Shown here: piece by piece, positions 54,282 through 62,646 of the stretch
How positions within the stretch are numbered: the first letter of the stretch is position 1
Layout: each line of letters starts with the position of its first letter
Source of the DNA: a virus
Length of the DNA: 64,000 bases
Strand: one strand, 5' to 3'
Virus record (IMG/VR): IMGVR_UViG_3300009509_000001
Span: 62,001-126,000 of that record
The notes under the pieces: generated by a model
The model's database searches: none
The model's input: the letters and a program-made list of their open reading frames with translations, nothing else
What the model was told of the DNA's origin: nothing
Made by a program: the position numbers and the translations under genes

Positions 54282-55342
54282 GTCGCAATCGAGGTCCCGC
54301 TGCTGCGGAACGCTCCCTGATCGATCTCTATCACCGTCGCCTCTTTCTCCTGCAGCCAATTTCTGAATTCCTTCTGTAGTTTGTTGTTGCCGGTTTTCCA
54401 GCCGATGCTCATGACGCTGACCAGGACTCCTCCGTCGGCCAGTAAGTCGTACATGTGCTGCACGTGCCGGATGTCCTGGTTGTTCGTGAACGGCGGGTTC
54501 GCCAGTATGACGTCGAACATGTAGCCCGGATCGAACTCCATGAAGTCGTCGCCCACCAGCGTGTAGCCCTCGTTGAGCAGATACTCGCGGTTCTCGGGAT
54601 CGAGCTCGCAGCAGCGCACCTGGCTCTTGGGTATCCCCTCGACCAGAGCGCCGCGGCCGGCACTGGGCTCGAGAACCACGGCGTCCGTGATCGGACCGGC
54701 GAGGTCCCTGACGATCTTGACGACTTCCGGCGGCGTGTAGAACTGCTGGAACTTCTTCTTGTCGTCGATTACTTCGCCGGCCATGAGCCTGGACTTGATG
54801 TCCTGTGCGTCCTTGCCCTTGAAGGCGAACCCGTTCTTCGAGTACTTGCCGCCGGCCCGGATCATAAGATCCTTCAGCTCGTCGTAGCACTTCTTGCTGA
54901 ACCTGACGTCTTGTGGCAGCTCAAGCCGGGCGCCTTTGGACGGCATGCGGCTCAACGCGTGATTGACGTCGGTGATCTCGTGGATCACGGGCTTATCCTT
55001 CTCGGGCTTGAACGTACGGGGGCCGCTGCCTTTTTCAAGGCACTCGTCGTAATCCGTCCAGCCGTTGTTGACGCAGTCTTCGCGGTGATCGCGAGCCCAG
55101 GAGTTCCACAAATCCAGGAGTTCCTGGAAATGACGGATCTTCAAGCTCTCGAAATCAACGCCCTTGCATCGCATGGCCTGTAGGCGTATCTGTGCGAGAC
55201 TCAGGACCTTCGGCGGGTAGAGACTGCTGTCGCTCTGCATGCAGAGCATGGCGTTGTTTACCCGTCCGCTGGTAGCCCCGGTCTCGTACTCACCGGCGTC
55301 CAGATCATCGTCGATGGCTTCGAGGAGATCCGCGCTGTTCAT
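54257..55342 (-). CDS. N6-adenine DNA methyltransferase
   Basis: 361 residues. FQQFYTPPEVVKIVRDLAGP, then VVLEPSAGRGALVEGI (SAM motif I) and VILANPPFTNNQD (motif IV, NPPF) place it with type I/II-like N6-adenine methyltransferases of the Eco57I/TaqI style. The first 180 residues are unrecognised. It probably methylates phage DNA, perhaps against restriction, or tunes expression. A palindrome copy lies in frame at 55110-55131. Confidence 0.83.
   Translation of the reverse strand: MNSADLLEAIDDDLDAGEYETGATSGRVNNAMLCMQSDSSLYPPKVLSLAQIRLQAMRCKGVDFESLKIRHFQELLDLWNSWARDHREDCVNNGWTDYDECLEKGSGPRTFKPEKDKPVIHEITDVNHALSRMPSKGARLELPQDVRFSKKCYDELKDLMIRAGGKYSKNGFAFKGKDAQDIKSRLMAGEVIDDKKKFQQFYTPPEVVKIVRDLAGPITDAVVLEPSAGRGALVEGIPKSQVRCCELDPENREYLLNEGYTLVGDDFMEFDPGYMFDVILANPPFTNNQDIRHVQHMYDLLADGGVLVSVMSIGWKTGNNKLQKEFRNWLQEKEATVIEIDQGAFRSSGTSIATCLVKLEK
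55110..55131. repeat. 22-bp palindromic element, coding copy 2
   Basis: Exact reverse complement of 40242-40263. Here it encodes HFQELLDL in the methyltransferase. An additional half copy, CCAGGAGTTCC, lies 17 bases away at 55097-55107. Confidence 0.7.
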
Positions 55343-55776
55343 TAATCGTCCTCCGTGGGAAAGCGTCCGAGCATGATGACGTTGCTCTTCTTCTCGATCC
55401 CTACCAGGACGTGCCGCTTCAGCATGTCGTCGCCGAACACGTCGTACATCATCAGGGCGATCATGTCGCGCGGCAGTATGTACGTGAGCTCGGCAAGCAG
55501 CATGCAGGCCATCGTCGGAAGGAACTGGCCTCCCTCGTCGTTGTATTCTTCGCGAATGGAGCCATAGGCGCCGATGGCCTCGAGCTCCTCGATGTAGGTG
55601 CTGCCCGCGCCGCTAAAGAACTGCTGGATCTTGTCCTTTCGCTCTTCGGGACTCAGGGCGGGGTCGAGCCCCGTCTGGTAGCGGTTGAAGGCGGCCAGGG
55701 CCTGAAGGGCCACGGCATGCGCTTTCCGCCGGCGTCCGATTTCCTTCTCAGTCGGAGGTTGTAGTTCTTCACTCAT
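55342..55776 (-). CDS. Helical hypothetical protein
   Basis: 144 residues, helical, with a hydrophobic stretch (FLPTMACMLLAELTYILPRDMIALMMYDVF). The last base overlaps the methyltransferase start. Could be its partner; unknown. Confidence 0.57.
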   Translation of the reverse strand: MSEELQPPTEKEIGRRRKAHAVALQALAAFNRYQTGLDPALSPEERKDKIQQFFSGAGSTYIEELEAIGAYGSIREEYNDEGGQFLPTMACMLLAELTYILPRDMIALMMYDVFGDDMLKRHVLVGIEKKSNVIMLGRFPTEDD

Positions 55777-56017
55777 TTTTCCATGTAACCTTGTATTTGT
55801 CTTTCAATTTGTCGAGCGTCTTGTACAGACGGTCGATGTCGGATTTAGGGGCCTCGTCAACGGACACCAGCGTGAGTCCGATGTGCACGTACAGCTTGCA
55901 CCGTCCGTCCTTGAATTCACGCAGCAGCAGTCCGACGACGCCGGGCTGCAGATCGCGCACCGCCACCTTCTCCTTCGAGACCAGGCGCACGTGATCGACG
56001 TATTCAGTCTTTGGCAT
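55769..56017 (-). CDS. Small hypothetical protein
   Basis: 82 residues from the ATG at 56017. Strand-rich front (VGLLLREFKDGRCKLYVHIGLTLVSV) and a basic helical end. It overlaps both neighbours by a few bases. Unknown. Confidence 0.55.
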   Translation of the reverse strand: MPKTEYVDHVRLVSKEKVAVRDLQPGVVGLLLREFKDGRCKLYVHIGLTLVSVDEAPKSDIDRLYKTLDKLKDKYKVTWKNE

Positions 56018-56207
56018 GATTGTTCTCCAGATTGTATGGGAAGCTTTCGGCTTCCATTGCCTCCTTGACGCACGGCTCGCACACCTTGTGCGAGTCGTCG
56101 TCAGGAATGAATACGCCGCCGCAGTGCCCGCAAACGGCACGGCGGCGACGCAGGTCGGCCAGTTCAGCCTTGGTCAGCTTCATGACCACTGTCTTTTCCG
56201 GTTTCAT
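56004..56207 (-). CDS. Small zinc-binding protein
   Basis: 67 residues; the start could be eight codons later. A basic helix, then CGHCGGVF and VCEPCVKE form a zinc ribbon. It overlaps the 3' end of the large gene upstream by 44 bases. The role is unknown. Confidence 0.57.
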   Translation of the reverse strand: MKPEKTVVMKLTKAELADLRRRRAVCGHCGGVFIPDDDSHKVCEPCVKEAMEAESFPYNLENNHAKD

Positions 56208-58173
56208 TACTCAGGTCCATACCCATTTCTTCCGCGTACTTGATGACGGTGCACGCCTGCCTCTCCCAGCAGCTGTGGTCGAGGTCGTGTTTACTCAGTT
56301 CTTCGGCGCGAAGCTTCAGCCGCTCGAGCTCGCGGATCACGTGGTCGTACTCGCGCTTGGCGGTGGTGACCTCGGGATAGTCTTCGATCAGGGATTCGGC
56401 TTCCGCATCAAGCTGGAGGAGGGCGGCCAGTTCGGCCTTGCGTCCCTGCTCGAACAGCGCATGTTCCTTGGCGTCGACCTTCGAGGCGAACACACGCAGC
56501 TTGTCAATCTGCGTGAGTTCGGTAGCCTGCTCCTCCTCCTCCTCCTCGGCGGGAACTTCGAAGCCCAGCTCCTCCTGCACGTCTTCGGCCGGCTTCTTGC
56601 TCTTGTACTGGATCTGGTCGAGTTTGCGGCCGTGATCCTGACTGTAGGCGTCGAGCGCGAACACGTCGGCGAGCGTCGTCTCCTTGGACTTGTCCAGGTC
56701 CTCGCGGATAGCGGGGATAAGCACGTCCTTGGCGAACTCGATGCCGGGAGTCTTCGCAATCACCGAACGGCTGCCCTGGTTCTTGAACGTGTGGATCGCG
56801 TCCAGGAAGAGGCAGGCGAAGGTGCCCGACGACTCGGAGAAGTAGGTCACCCTTCCGATGTCGGCGAGAAGCTTCTCAGCCGCCTCCTTCTGCACGTCGT
56901 TCCCCTCCGAGTAGCACTTGCCGATGGCGGCCAGCACCGTGGAGCCATTGAGCTTGAACCGGCGGTAGCTGACGATCTCGCCCGAGCGATTGTGCTTGGT
57001 GAGATATTCCTTGTACCGGGCGTAGCTCATGTAACACAGGAAGCTGTATAAGCTTACCGGCATGTCCGAGATCAGCTCGGTGGGCTCGAGCTGTTCAGCT
57101 TCCGGCGCGACGGGCGGCTTCGGCATGGCCGATGGCTGGACGGTCTCCGGCGGCACCGGCTGCATGACCGGCATGGCCATGTTCGTGCTGGGCGACCACC
57201 AGTCATTGAATCCGACGAGAGCCTTCTCGTAGGTGAGCGCTCCCACGGCGAACAGCGCGTCGAGCGCCGTCAGATGCGTGGAACGAGCCGTGTCCGGGTA
57301 CCAGGCCAGCGGCGGCTTGGTGACGTTCCTGGTTGTGCCAGGCACCTTGCGGCGGCAGTTGAGCTTGACGTCCCACCATGCATCCGTGTCCTTGGTGGCC
57401 AGGAGATGCGTGTCGTGGACCCGATCGATGCGGACCGTTCCGTCGTCGAGGGTCACGACCTTGATCTTGGTGACCGCGTACCAGTAAAGTATGGCGCGCG
57501 GCGTCTTGCTCGTCACCTTCTTCGGGTTGATGGTGTGCATGAGGCTTACCGCCTTGATCACGCCCTCGTCCCGGTAGTTGGTGTTGGTGTAGGCGCGCAT
57601 GTCCAGCATCACGGCGCCGATGGCCGCACGCCACTCCGGCGTGTCCACCATGTTGTGGATGTACATGTCGTACAGCGTGTGCAGATTGCCGCGAGCGCCG
57701 TAGTTGATCAGGAACGTGGCCGTGAACTGGCCGCGGTCCTCCTTGGCGTAGCCCCTGTCCTTGCGGGTCTTGACGATGTGGTGCGGAAGCGACGGCAGCG
57801 AGCCGGGCACGAACAACGGCGGAAGCTCCAGCGGGGTGACGGAATCCTCGTTGTTCCAATGGGCGTGAACCTGCCGGAGGGCTTCGACGAGGTTCACCAT
57901 TCCGCAAGCCTGCAGGGTGTCGCCGCTGAGCTGGTTGATGAACTGGTTGAAGACGTTCCCGTTCGTGAGCTCCCAGCGCCAGAACAACGCGACGTTCTTG
58001 TGGACGCTGTTCATGGCCAGGCGGCGCGTGAGCGGCGTATCGGCCGTGAGAAAGCTGATGCAGCTGGTGAAGTAGCGATAGACGTTTCGCTCCGTCTTGG
58101 TCTTTGCCGGGCGAGCCTTCATAAGACTCATGAGATCCTGGTACTTTGCGGTTGCGGTTGCGTTCATGTTCAT
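56164..58173 (-). CDS. Large hypothetical protein next to DndB homologue
   Basis: 669 residues. Helical soluble protein; the centre has basic strands (HDTHLLATKDTDAWWDVKLNCRRKVPG), a proline-rich linker (VMQPVPPETVQPSAMPKPP), then a helical domain and an acidic linker (six glutamates) leading to a coiled coil. No catalytic motif that I recognise. It starts two bases after the stop of the DndB-type gene, so the two are a pair. The function of the pair is unknown. Confidence 0.65.
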   Translation of the reverse strand: MNMNATATAKYQDLMSLMKARPAKTKTERNVYRYFTSCISFLTADTPLTRRLAMNSVHKNVALFWRWELTNGNVFNQFINQLSGDTLQACGMVNLVEALRQVHAHWNNEDSVTPLELPPLFVPGSLPSLPHHIVKTRKDRGYAKEDRGQFTATFLINYGARGNLHTLYDMYIHNMVDTPEWRAAIGAVMLDMRAYTNTNYRDEGVIKAVSLMHTINPKKVTSKTPRAILYWYAVTKIKVVTLDDGTVRIDRVHDTHLLATKDTDAWWDVKLNCRRKVPGTTRNVTKPPLAWYPDTARSTHLTALDALFAVGALTYEKALVGFNDWWSPSTNMAMPVMQPVPPETVQPSAMPKPPVAPEAEQLEPTELISDMPVSLYSFLCYMSYARYKEYLTKHNRSGEIVSYRRFKLNGSTVLAAIGKCYSEGNDVQKEAAEKLLADIGRVTYFSESSGTFACLFLDAIHTFKNQGSRSVIAKTPGIEFAKDVLIPAIREDLDKSKETTLADVFALDAYSQDHGRKLDQIQYKSKKPAEDVQEELGFEVPAEEEEEEQATELTQIDKLRVFASKVDAKEHALFEQGRKAELAALLQLDAEAESLIEDYPEVTTAKREYDHVIRELERLKLRAEELSKHDLDHSCWERQACTVIKYAEEMGMDLSNETGKDSGHEADQG

Positions 58174-58175
58174 TC

Positions 58176-59369
58176 TTATTCCTCTGTGGTAGATTGGTTT
58201 ACAGTGTTAAGGTAACGTGCGAACTCCTGCTCGTCCATCATTTCCGCTGGAGAAAGCTGGAGTCCGAATACTTGGCATTTCAGGTAATTGCCGGCCAACA
58301 CGGCGTTGACGCGGCCGGCCAGCATGCGCCCGTCCGGGCTCACGCAACGATAGCGGAAACCCGGCTCGCTGCGAAGATGCGGGATCGTCGCCTGCCAGAG
58401 CCTGGCCCTCCAGTCCTCTGGGTGCTGATCAACGAGACCACGGACCGCCCGCATGATCGCCTTCTGGTACACGATGTGCGCTGCGCAGCTGTTGGCCCGC
58501 AGCTCCTCGGCGCTCTGCGACCAGTTCTGTTCGAGGCCGACCAGCCACAGGTTCTTGAGCCCCTCGAGAACCTCGCCGATCAGGTCGAAGTCTTCCTGGG
58601 TGAACCCGTCCTTGTCGCCCTTCTCCGAAAAGAACTCGCGCATCATGGCGGTGACGCCGGCGACCGTGAATATCATGTCGCTTTTGCCGCTCACGATATT
58701 CTTGTCGATGTCGGTGCGCCCGCGGAACACGAAGTGCGTGCCGATCAGGTGAGCGACCCCTGCGTTGAAGTCGTTCGCCTTGTCGAAGAACAGGTTGATC
58801 GACTTGCTGGGCTTGCTGGCGTTGCCGTTGACGTCGGCGAACACCTGCTGCATCTGCTCGGCGCCGAACACCGGAAGGACCATGGCCGTGACCGTGACGT
58901 AGTCGAGGTCGCGACCGTTGTACTCCTTGCGCTCGTTGCGCTTGAGCTGGCTCAGGAACTGCATGGCGTAGCGGATGCCCTCGACCCGGTGCTGGCCGTC
59001 AATGATGACGACGGTCGTCCCGGCCTCGAGCGTCTCCTCGCTGGCCGTGGAGTAGAAGTCGAAGTACCCGTTGTCCCTGCGCCAACCGTCGGCGCCTCGT
59101 GGCGGCTCGAGCATGATGAGCAGCGGCGGGATGATGAAGTCCTTCTTCTCCCTGATACGGTCGAGCAGGTACTCGCCGAACTTGCGGGCTCTGGCCTTGT
59201 TGAGGCTTCGCTGCACACGCTCGCCTTCGTACTCGGTGCGGGAGTTCCGCGTGGAGCACAGGCGCATGAAGTCCTGGGCGGCCAGGCTGATCACCGCACC
59301 CATCTTGGTGCCGGTGGCGGTGGTCATGAACTTCTTGACTACGACGTCACTCGATGTCGTGTAGATCAT
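58176..59369 (-). CDS. dndB: DndB/DGQHR-family protein
   Basis: 397 residues. VIIDGQHRVEGIRYAM at about 121-136 is the DGQHR motif. FADVNGNASKPSKSINLFFDKAND matches the DndB segment D-x-N-x-x-A-x-K-P-x-K-S. ERVQRSLNKARARKFGEYLLD fits the family N-terminus. In bacteria DndB regulates phosphorothioate DNA modification and resembles ParB-like NTP-binding proteins. No dndACDE genes are in the window. A phage copy could interfere with host DNA sulfur defence or act in phage DNA metabolism; both are inference. Confidence 0.75.
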   Translation of the reverse strand: MIYTTSSDVVVKKFMTTATGTKMGAVISLAAQDFMRLCSTRNSRTEYEGERVQRSLNKARARKFGEYLLDRIREKKDFIIPPLLIMLEPPRGADGWRRDNGYFDFYSTASEETLEAGTTVVIIDGQHRVEGIRYAMQFLSQLKRNERKEYNGRDLDYVTVTAMVLPVFGAEQMQQVFADVNGNASKPSKSINLFFDKANDFNAGVAHLIGTHFVFRGRTDIDKNIVSGKSDMIFTVAGVTAMMREFFSEKGDKDGFTQEDFDLIGEVLEGLKNLWLVGLEQNWSQSAEELRANSCAAHIVYQKAIMRAVRGLVDQHPEDWRARLWQATIPHLRSEPGFRYRCVSPDGRMLAGRVNAVLAGNYLKCQVFGLQLSPAEMMDEQEFARYLNTVNQSTTEE

Positions 59370-59656
59370 ACTGGTACCTTTCTGAATGTTGGTTTGATGT
59401 TGTGCGTACTCTCGATCAGGCTGAAAAGCGCTTTGAAATTGCGGTTCGGTTCTTCAGGATCACCAACTTCATCGCCGTCGGCGTGAGGATGGGGATCCTG
59501 AAGAACCAGAGGAGAATGCCCGTTTGCATGCGGGCTGCAGGCGTGGCGCCTGCGAACTCCCTGATCAGGGGTACTGGATCGCAGCGCCCGAACGGCGCCG
59601 GGTGTGGATGGCGGACTCAGTTTGCCGGCGAAGCGCCGGCTACCGCTACCCCAGGT
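59370..59656 (-). ncRNA. Hairpin-rich non-coding region upstream of the DndB gene
   Basis: 287 bases with no plausible gene. Perfect inverted repeats: 14 bp (59448-59461 with 59494-59507), 5 bp (59518 with 59531), 7 bp (59537 with 59547), the 12-bp palindrome CCCTGATCAGGG (59559), 5 bp (59584 with 59594) and 7 bp (59624 with 59634). It could be a structured leader, a small RNA or an origin-like element. No U-tract or clear promoter. Confidence 0.45.
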
Positions 59657-60559
59657 TTACAGCTCGATTACGCTGATAAACGAGCGGCGGCAGTTGACGC
59701 GTTCACCCTGTTCCTGGGAATTTTCCGGGTTCAGGGCGGCGGTCTTGCCTTCGGTAATCAGAAATTCGGCCCATTCGTCGTACAGCTCGACGAGCTCTCC
59801 TTCGAAGTGACCTTTGCGTTTGTGACTGACGGCGTAACGTTTGCCGACGACCAGGTCGTGACTCTGCACCGTGGTTGGTTCCTTTTTGGGTTGGCGGCCG
59901 CCCGGCAGGTCTTCCGGCCGTTCGAACAGCTCGGACTGCGGCGGCTCCTTGGGGGTTATCGTCATCTCATACGGCCGGCAGAACGCCGAGGCGTACTCGG
60001 GGTGCATCTCGTACCAGCCGGTCGGCGGGAACTCGGCCAGAAACGGGTCCTTGCCCATGCTGACGAGTTGCGCCTGCATCTCGTTGCAGCCGTCGAGCAA
60101 CGCCTGTTCGAATATCATCTTCTTGGCGGGCGACAATACGTCTAGCGCGTGCGTGACTTCCGGGTATTCATGGAAGATCAGGGCACCTGCCTCGATGTAC
60201 TCCTTCATGCTGTGGTTGAGTTCGTACTCGTGCGGGAACACTCTGATCTGCTCGCCCATGAATATGATTGCACGCGCCTCGCTCCAGTCGGGGCACAGCT
60301 GCCCCCAGAAGTCGAGGAACGCGTTGTTCGCCGGACTGTAGCCTGTGTTCACCTGGACCTTGTGCTTGCGCATGAGTTCCCGGTACTCGGCGCCGCCCAG
60401 GCGACCGTCGGGGTCGGTAGACTCGACGTGATTGAGCAGCTTCTTCACCGCCAGGTCGGCGTCACTGTGCCGGCCGTCGAGCCACGGCTCACTCCAGTGG
60501 AAGCTCAGCTTCGGCGGACTCGGCCGCGTCGGCGGCTTTCTTCTCAGCATTATCCACAT
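59657..60559 (-). CDS. Hypothetical protein
   Basis: 300 residues from the ATG at 60559 (TGATG overlap). Helical central part; a charged linker (PEDLPGGRQPKKEPTT) at about 220-240 leads to a small strand-rich C-terminal domain (VVGKRYAVSHKRKGHFEGELVELYDEWAEFLI) that looks SH3-like. No family was recognised. Confidence 0.6.
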   Translation of the reverse strand: MWIMLRRKPPTRPSPPKLSFHWSEPWLDGRHSDADLAVKKLLNHVESTDPDGRLGGAEYRELMRKHKVQVNTGYSPANNAFLDFWGQLCPDWSEARAIIFMGEQIRVFPHEYELNHSMKEYIEAGALIFHEYPEVTHALDVLSPAKKMIFEQALLDGCNEMQAQLVSMGKDPFLAEFPPTGWYEMHPEYASAFCRPYEMTITPKEPPQSELFERPEDLPGGRQPKKEPTTVQSHDLVVGKRYAVSHKRKGHFEGELVELYDEWAEFLITEGKTAALNPENSQEQGERVNCRRSFISVIEL

Positions 60560-60843
60560 CAGCGATACCTCATCGGTTTGAACGTTCCTGGGGCATGGTT
60601 GCTGAAGATCTCGCGAATCCGATGCTCCCCGTTGTTTGTCTCTATGGCCTTGCACATTTCCATGCACTCGCCGTAGTCGTCATAGATCCAGGCGCCGCGG
60701 TTGATCACGGCCACCCGGTGCGGGTTCATGTACTCGAAGAACTCACGCTTGGTCGAGATCTCCCGGAGGTTCTCGATCTGTGCCTCCGTGAGTTCGATTC
60801 CGTCCATGACGGGCGGACCCATGTGGCTTACTACCCAGCTCAC
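60559..60843 (-). CDS. Small hypothetical protein, GTG start
   Basis: 94 residues. GTG at 60843 lies two bases after the upstream stop, with GAGGA about nine bases away; a later ATG is possible. Alpha/beta, no motif recognised. Confidence 0.52.
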   Translation of the reverse strand: MSWVVSHMGPPVMDGIELTEAQIENLREISTKREFFEYMNPHRVAVINRGAWIYDDYGECMEMCKAIETNNGEHRIREIFSNHAPGTFKPMRYR

Positions 60844-60845
60844 CG

Positions 60846-61097
60846 CTAGAGATCCTCAAGCTGTTCGGTCAGCTCGATTCCGTAGATGCCGACCGCACAG
60901 CCGAGGGCCGCCTGCAGCTTCTGGGAACGCTCTTCATCCTCGGGGTTGTCCGACGCGGCCAGGTCCTTTATCTCCTGGATGCGTTTGTCGGTGACGGCGC
61001 TGAGCTCCGCTACGACCTCGTTGCACATGGCCGTGACGTCTTCGCCAGCCTCTGCGAGCATGCCCTTGAGCATGATTTTCTGCATTTTCTGATCCAT
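60846..61097 (-). CDS. Small acidic helical protein
   Basis: 83 residues, helical, acidic. Begins MDQKMQKIMLKGMLAEAGED. No motif. Tightly spaced with both neighbours. Confidence 0.56.
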   Translation of the reverse strand: MDQKMQKIMLKGMLAEAGEDVTAMCNEVVAELSAVTDKRIQEIKDLAASDNPEDEERSQKLQAALGCAVGIYGIELTEQLEDL

Positions 61098-61099
61098 GT

Positions 61100-61786
61100 T
61101 TACTTCTCCAACAGGTGTTGCAGTTCCGGGTGTATCGGAACGCGGGTTTCAATGTGTTTGTGGTTGAACCAGGACAGGATGTGGAATCCCCAGTCCGTAG
61201 TGTGCAGGGGTTTGAACGATTCGCCGAAGTCGTTCTTCTTGTGCACGACGTTCGAGTAGTCATCCACGCGCATGTCGCTCTTGAGCTCATCCTCCAGGTA
61301 GATGTTCATCCACCGTGAAGTCCAGGTCGTCATGAGCATGAACAGCGTGTTGGGGTTCTCCTCGATCAGCTTGCGCACGGGCTCGCAGTAGTCCATGAAC
61401 ACGATCTCGCCGTAGTTCTCGCCGACACCGCCGAAGTCCACCAGCACGAGGTCGTGCTTGAGTCCCTTCATCTCGGCGGGGCGCGTGTACTTCTTGACGT
61501 GGATGGGCGTCGTGATGCCCTCGAGCATACGGGCCATCCCGATGAACTGGCTCTTTCCATCGTCGTCCGCCAGCCAGGCCACGGTGATCTCCCGGGGCAG
61601 CTCGTAGGTGTGTTCCAACGTCGTCTGCTTGGCCAGCTGCTTCTGGGCGGTGAGATAAGCTTTGTCCTTCATCTTGACGAACTGCTCGTCGCTGAGACGC
61701 GCCCGCATGTCCTTGAGATCCGATATGCTCAACGTGTGGGGGTCGAGCTTCATGACCTCTTCGATCGGCATTTCCTTGATATTCAT
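61100..61786 (-). CDS. Hypothetical protein
   Basis: 228 residues. A helical N-terminus, then an alpha/beta core (HDLVLVDFGGVGENYGEIVFMDYC, NTLFMLMTTWTSRWMNIYLEDEL) reminiscent of a HAD- or NTPase-like fold but without complete motifs. ATGA overlap. Unknown. Confidence 0.58.
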   Translation of the reverse strand: MNIKEMPIEEVMKLDPHTLSISDLKDMRARLSDEQFVKMKDKAYLTAQKQLAKQTTLEHTYELPREITVAWLADDDGKSQFIGMARMLEGITTPIHVKKYTRPAEMKGLKHDLVLVDFGGVGENYGEIVFMDYCEPVRKLIEENPNTLFMLMTTWTSRWMNIYLEDELKSDMRVDDYSNVVHKKNDFGESFKPLHTTDWGFHILSWFNHKHIETRVPIHPELQHLLEK

Positions 61787-62208
61787 AGCATTTCCTCGAT
61801 TTCTGCGATCAGTCTGAGCCGCTCATCCTCGTCCTCTTCGGCGAGCATTGCGGCGATTTCGGATTCATGATCCTTGAGCAGCTGCAGGATGATGCGGCCG
61901 AGACCGCACGGCCAGAACTCGCTGCCGAAGTCGGCGTGGACCACGATCCGCCGATAATGCGGCGTGGCCTCTTCGCGCTCCGGGTAAGTCCTAGTTCCGT
62001 CGCATCCATTGCGGTAAGCCCGCAGCAGCGGCGTGACACTCAGCACATCGTCTTCAGGCTCTCCGGCAAGTTCGCCCGGAGTCAGAATCTCAAATCCGGC
62101 GAAGCTCGCCATCGTCAGGTTCTCCTGCCTGGTCTCGATGCGTAGCGGTATCCGCACGTCGACGTGAGTGCGGATGACCTTTGGTTCAATGCGCTTGCGT
62201 TTACTCAT
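61783..62208 (-). CDS. Hypothetical protein
   Basis: 141 residues. Basic N-terminus, strand-rich middle (RRIVVHADFGSEFWPCGLG) and a very acidic C-terminal helix. ATGA overlaps. Unknown. Confidence 0.57.
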   Translation of the reverse strand: MSKRKRIEPKVIRTHVDVRIPLRIETRQENLTMASFAGFEILTPGELAGEPEDDVLSVTPLLRAYRNGCDGTRTYPEREEATPHYRRIVVHADFGSEFWPCGLGRIILQLLKDHESEIAAMLAEEDEDERLRLIAEIEEML

Positions 62209-62396
62209 GGTCGATCCCTCGGGTCTTTCGGAACGAGCCGGTCGAGAAGCTCGGTCTTCTCTTTAAGTTCCTTCTGCAGCTTCTCGTTCTGTCTCTCCAG
62301 GCGCTTGGCCCTGGCCGCCATGTTTCTGGTGCAGGGATTGCACACGGGCCATGCCCGCGAGCCCCGCATCTCCCTGTGGCATTCAGTGCAATTCAT
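62205..62396 (-). CDS. Small zinc-ribbon/coiled-coil protein
   Basis: 63 residues. CTEC (3-6) and CNPC (19-22) form a zinc ribbon; a charged coiled coil (KRLERQNEKLQKELKEKTELLDRL) follows. Perhaps a dimeric nucleic-acid or protein-binding factor. Confidence 0.58.
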   Translation of the reverse strand: MNCTECHREMRGSRAWPVCNPCTRNMAARAKRLERQNEKLQKELKEKTELLDRLVPKDPRDRP

Positions 62397-62646
62397 CGAC
62401 GCACTCCTCCGGGACCGGTATGTCCTCGCTGCTGGGCACGGCGTGGCCGGGATGCCAGGTCTGCTGCGTGAAGTAGCCGTTTCCGTGGTTGACGCGATAA
62501 CGAACCGTCCGGGTTACGCGCTGAGCGATGCGCTTGACCCCAGGCACCTCGACGCCTTCGGCACGGAGCTGCTCGTGGAGTTTGTATGTTTCCGCGAAGT
62601 TGATTACCGGGTTCAGGCCGGCCAGAACTTGTTCGGCATAATTCAT
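62383..62646 (-). CDS. Small hypothetical protein
   Basis: 87 residues from the ATG at 62646 (ATGA overlap). A helical start, then a strand-rich basic segment (RVTRTVRYRVNHGNGYFTQQTWH). No motif. Confidence 0.56.
   Translation of the reverse strand: MNYAEQVLAGLNPVINFAETYKLHEQLRAEGVEVPGVKRIAQRVTRTVRYRVNHGNGYFTQQTWHPGHAVPSSEDIPVPEECVDELH

Noticed and set aside
53943-54890. Long minus-strand frame of 315 codons overlapping the methyltransferase
   Set aside because: Its N-terminal 200 codons are an arginine-rich shadow of the methyltransferase frame; only the last 112 codons look real and are listed.
23858-59570. CCCTGATCAGGG palindrome shared by 23858 and 59559
   Set aside because: Only two copies, self-complementary and containing GATC, so chance is plausible; kept only as part of the hairpin-rich gap.
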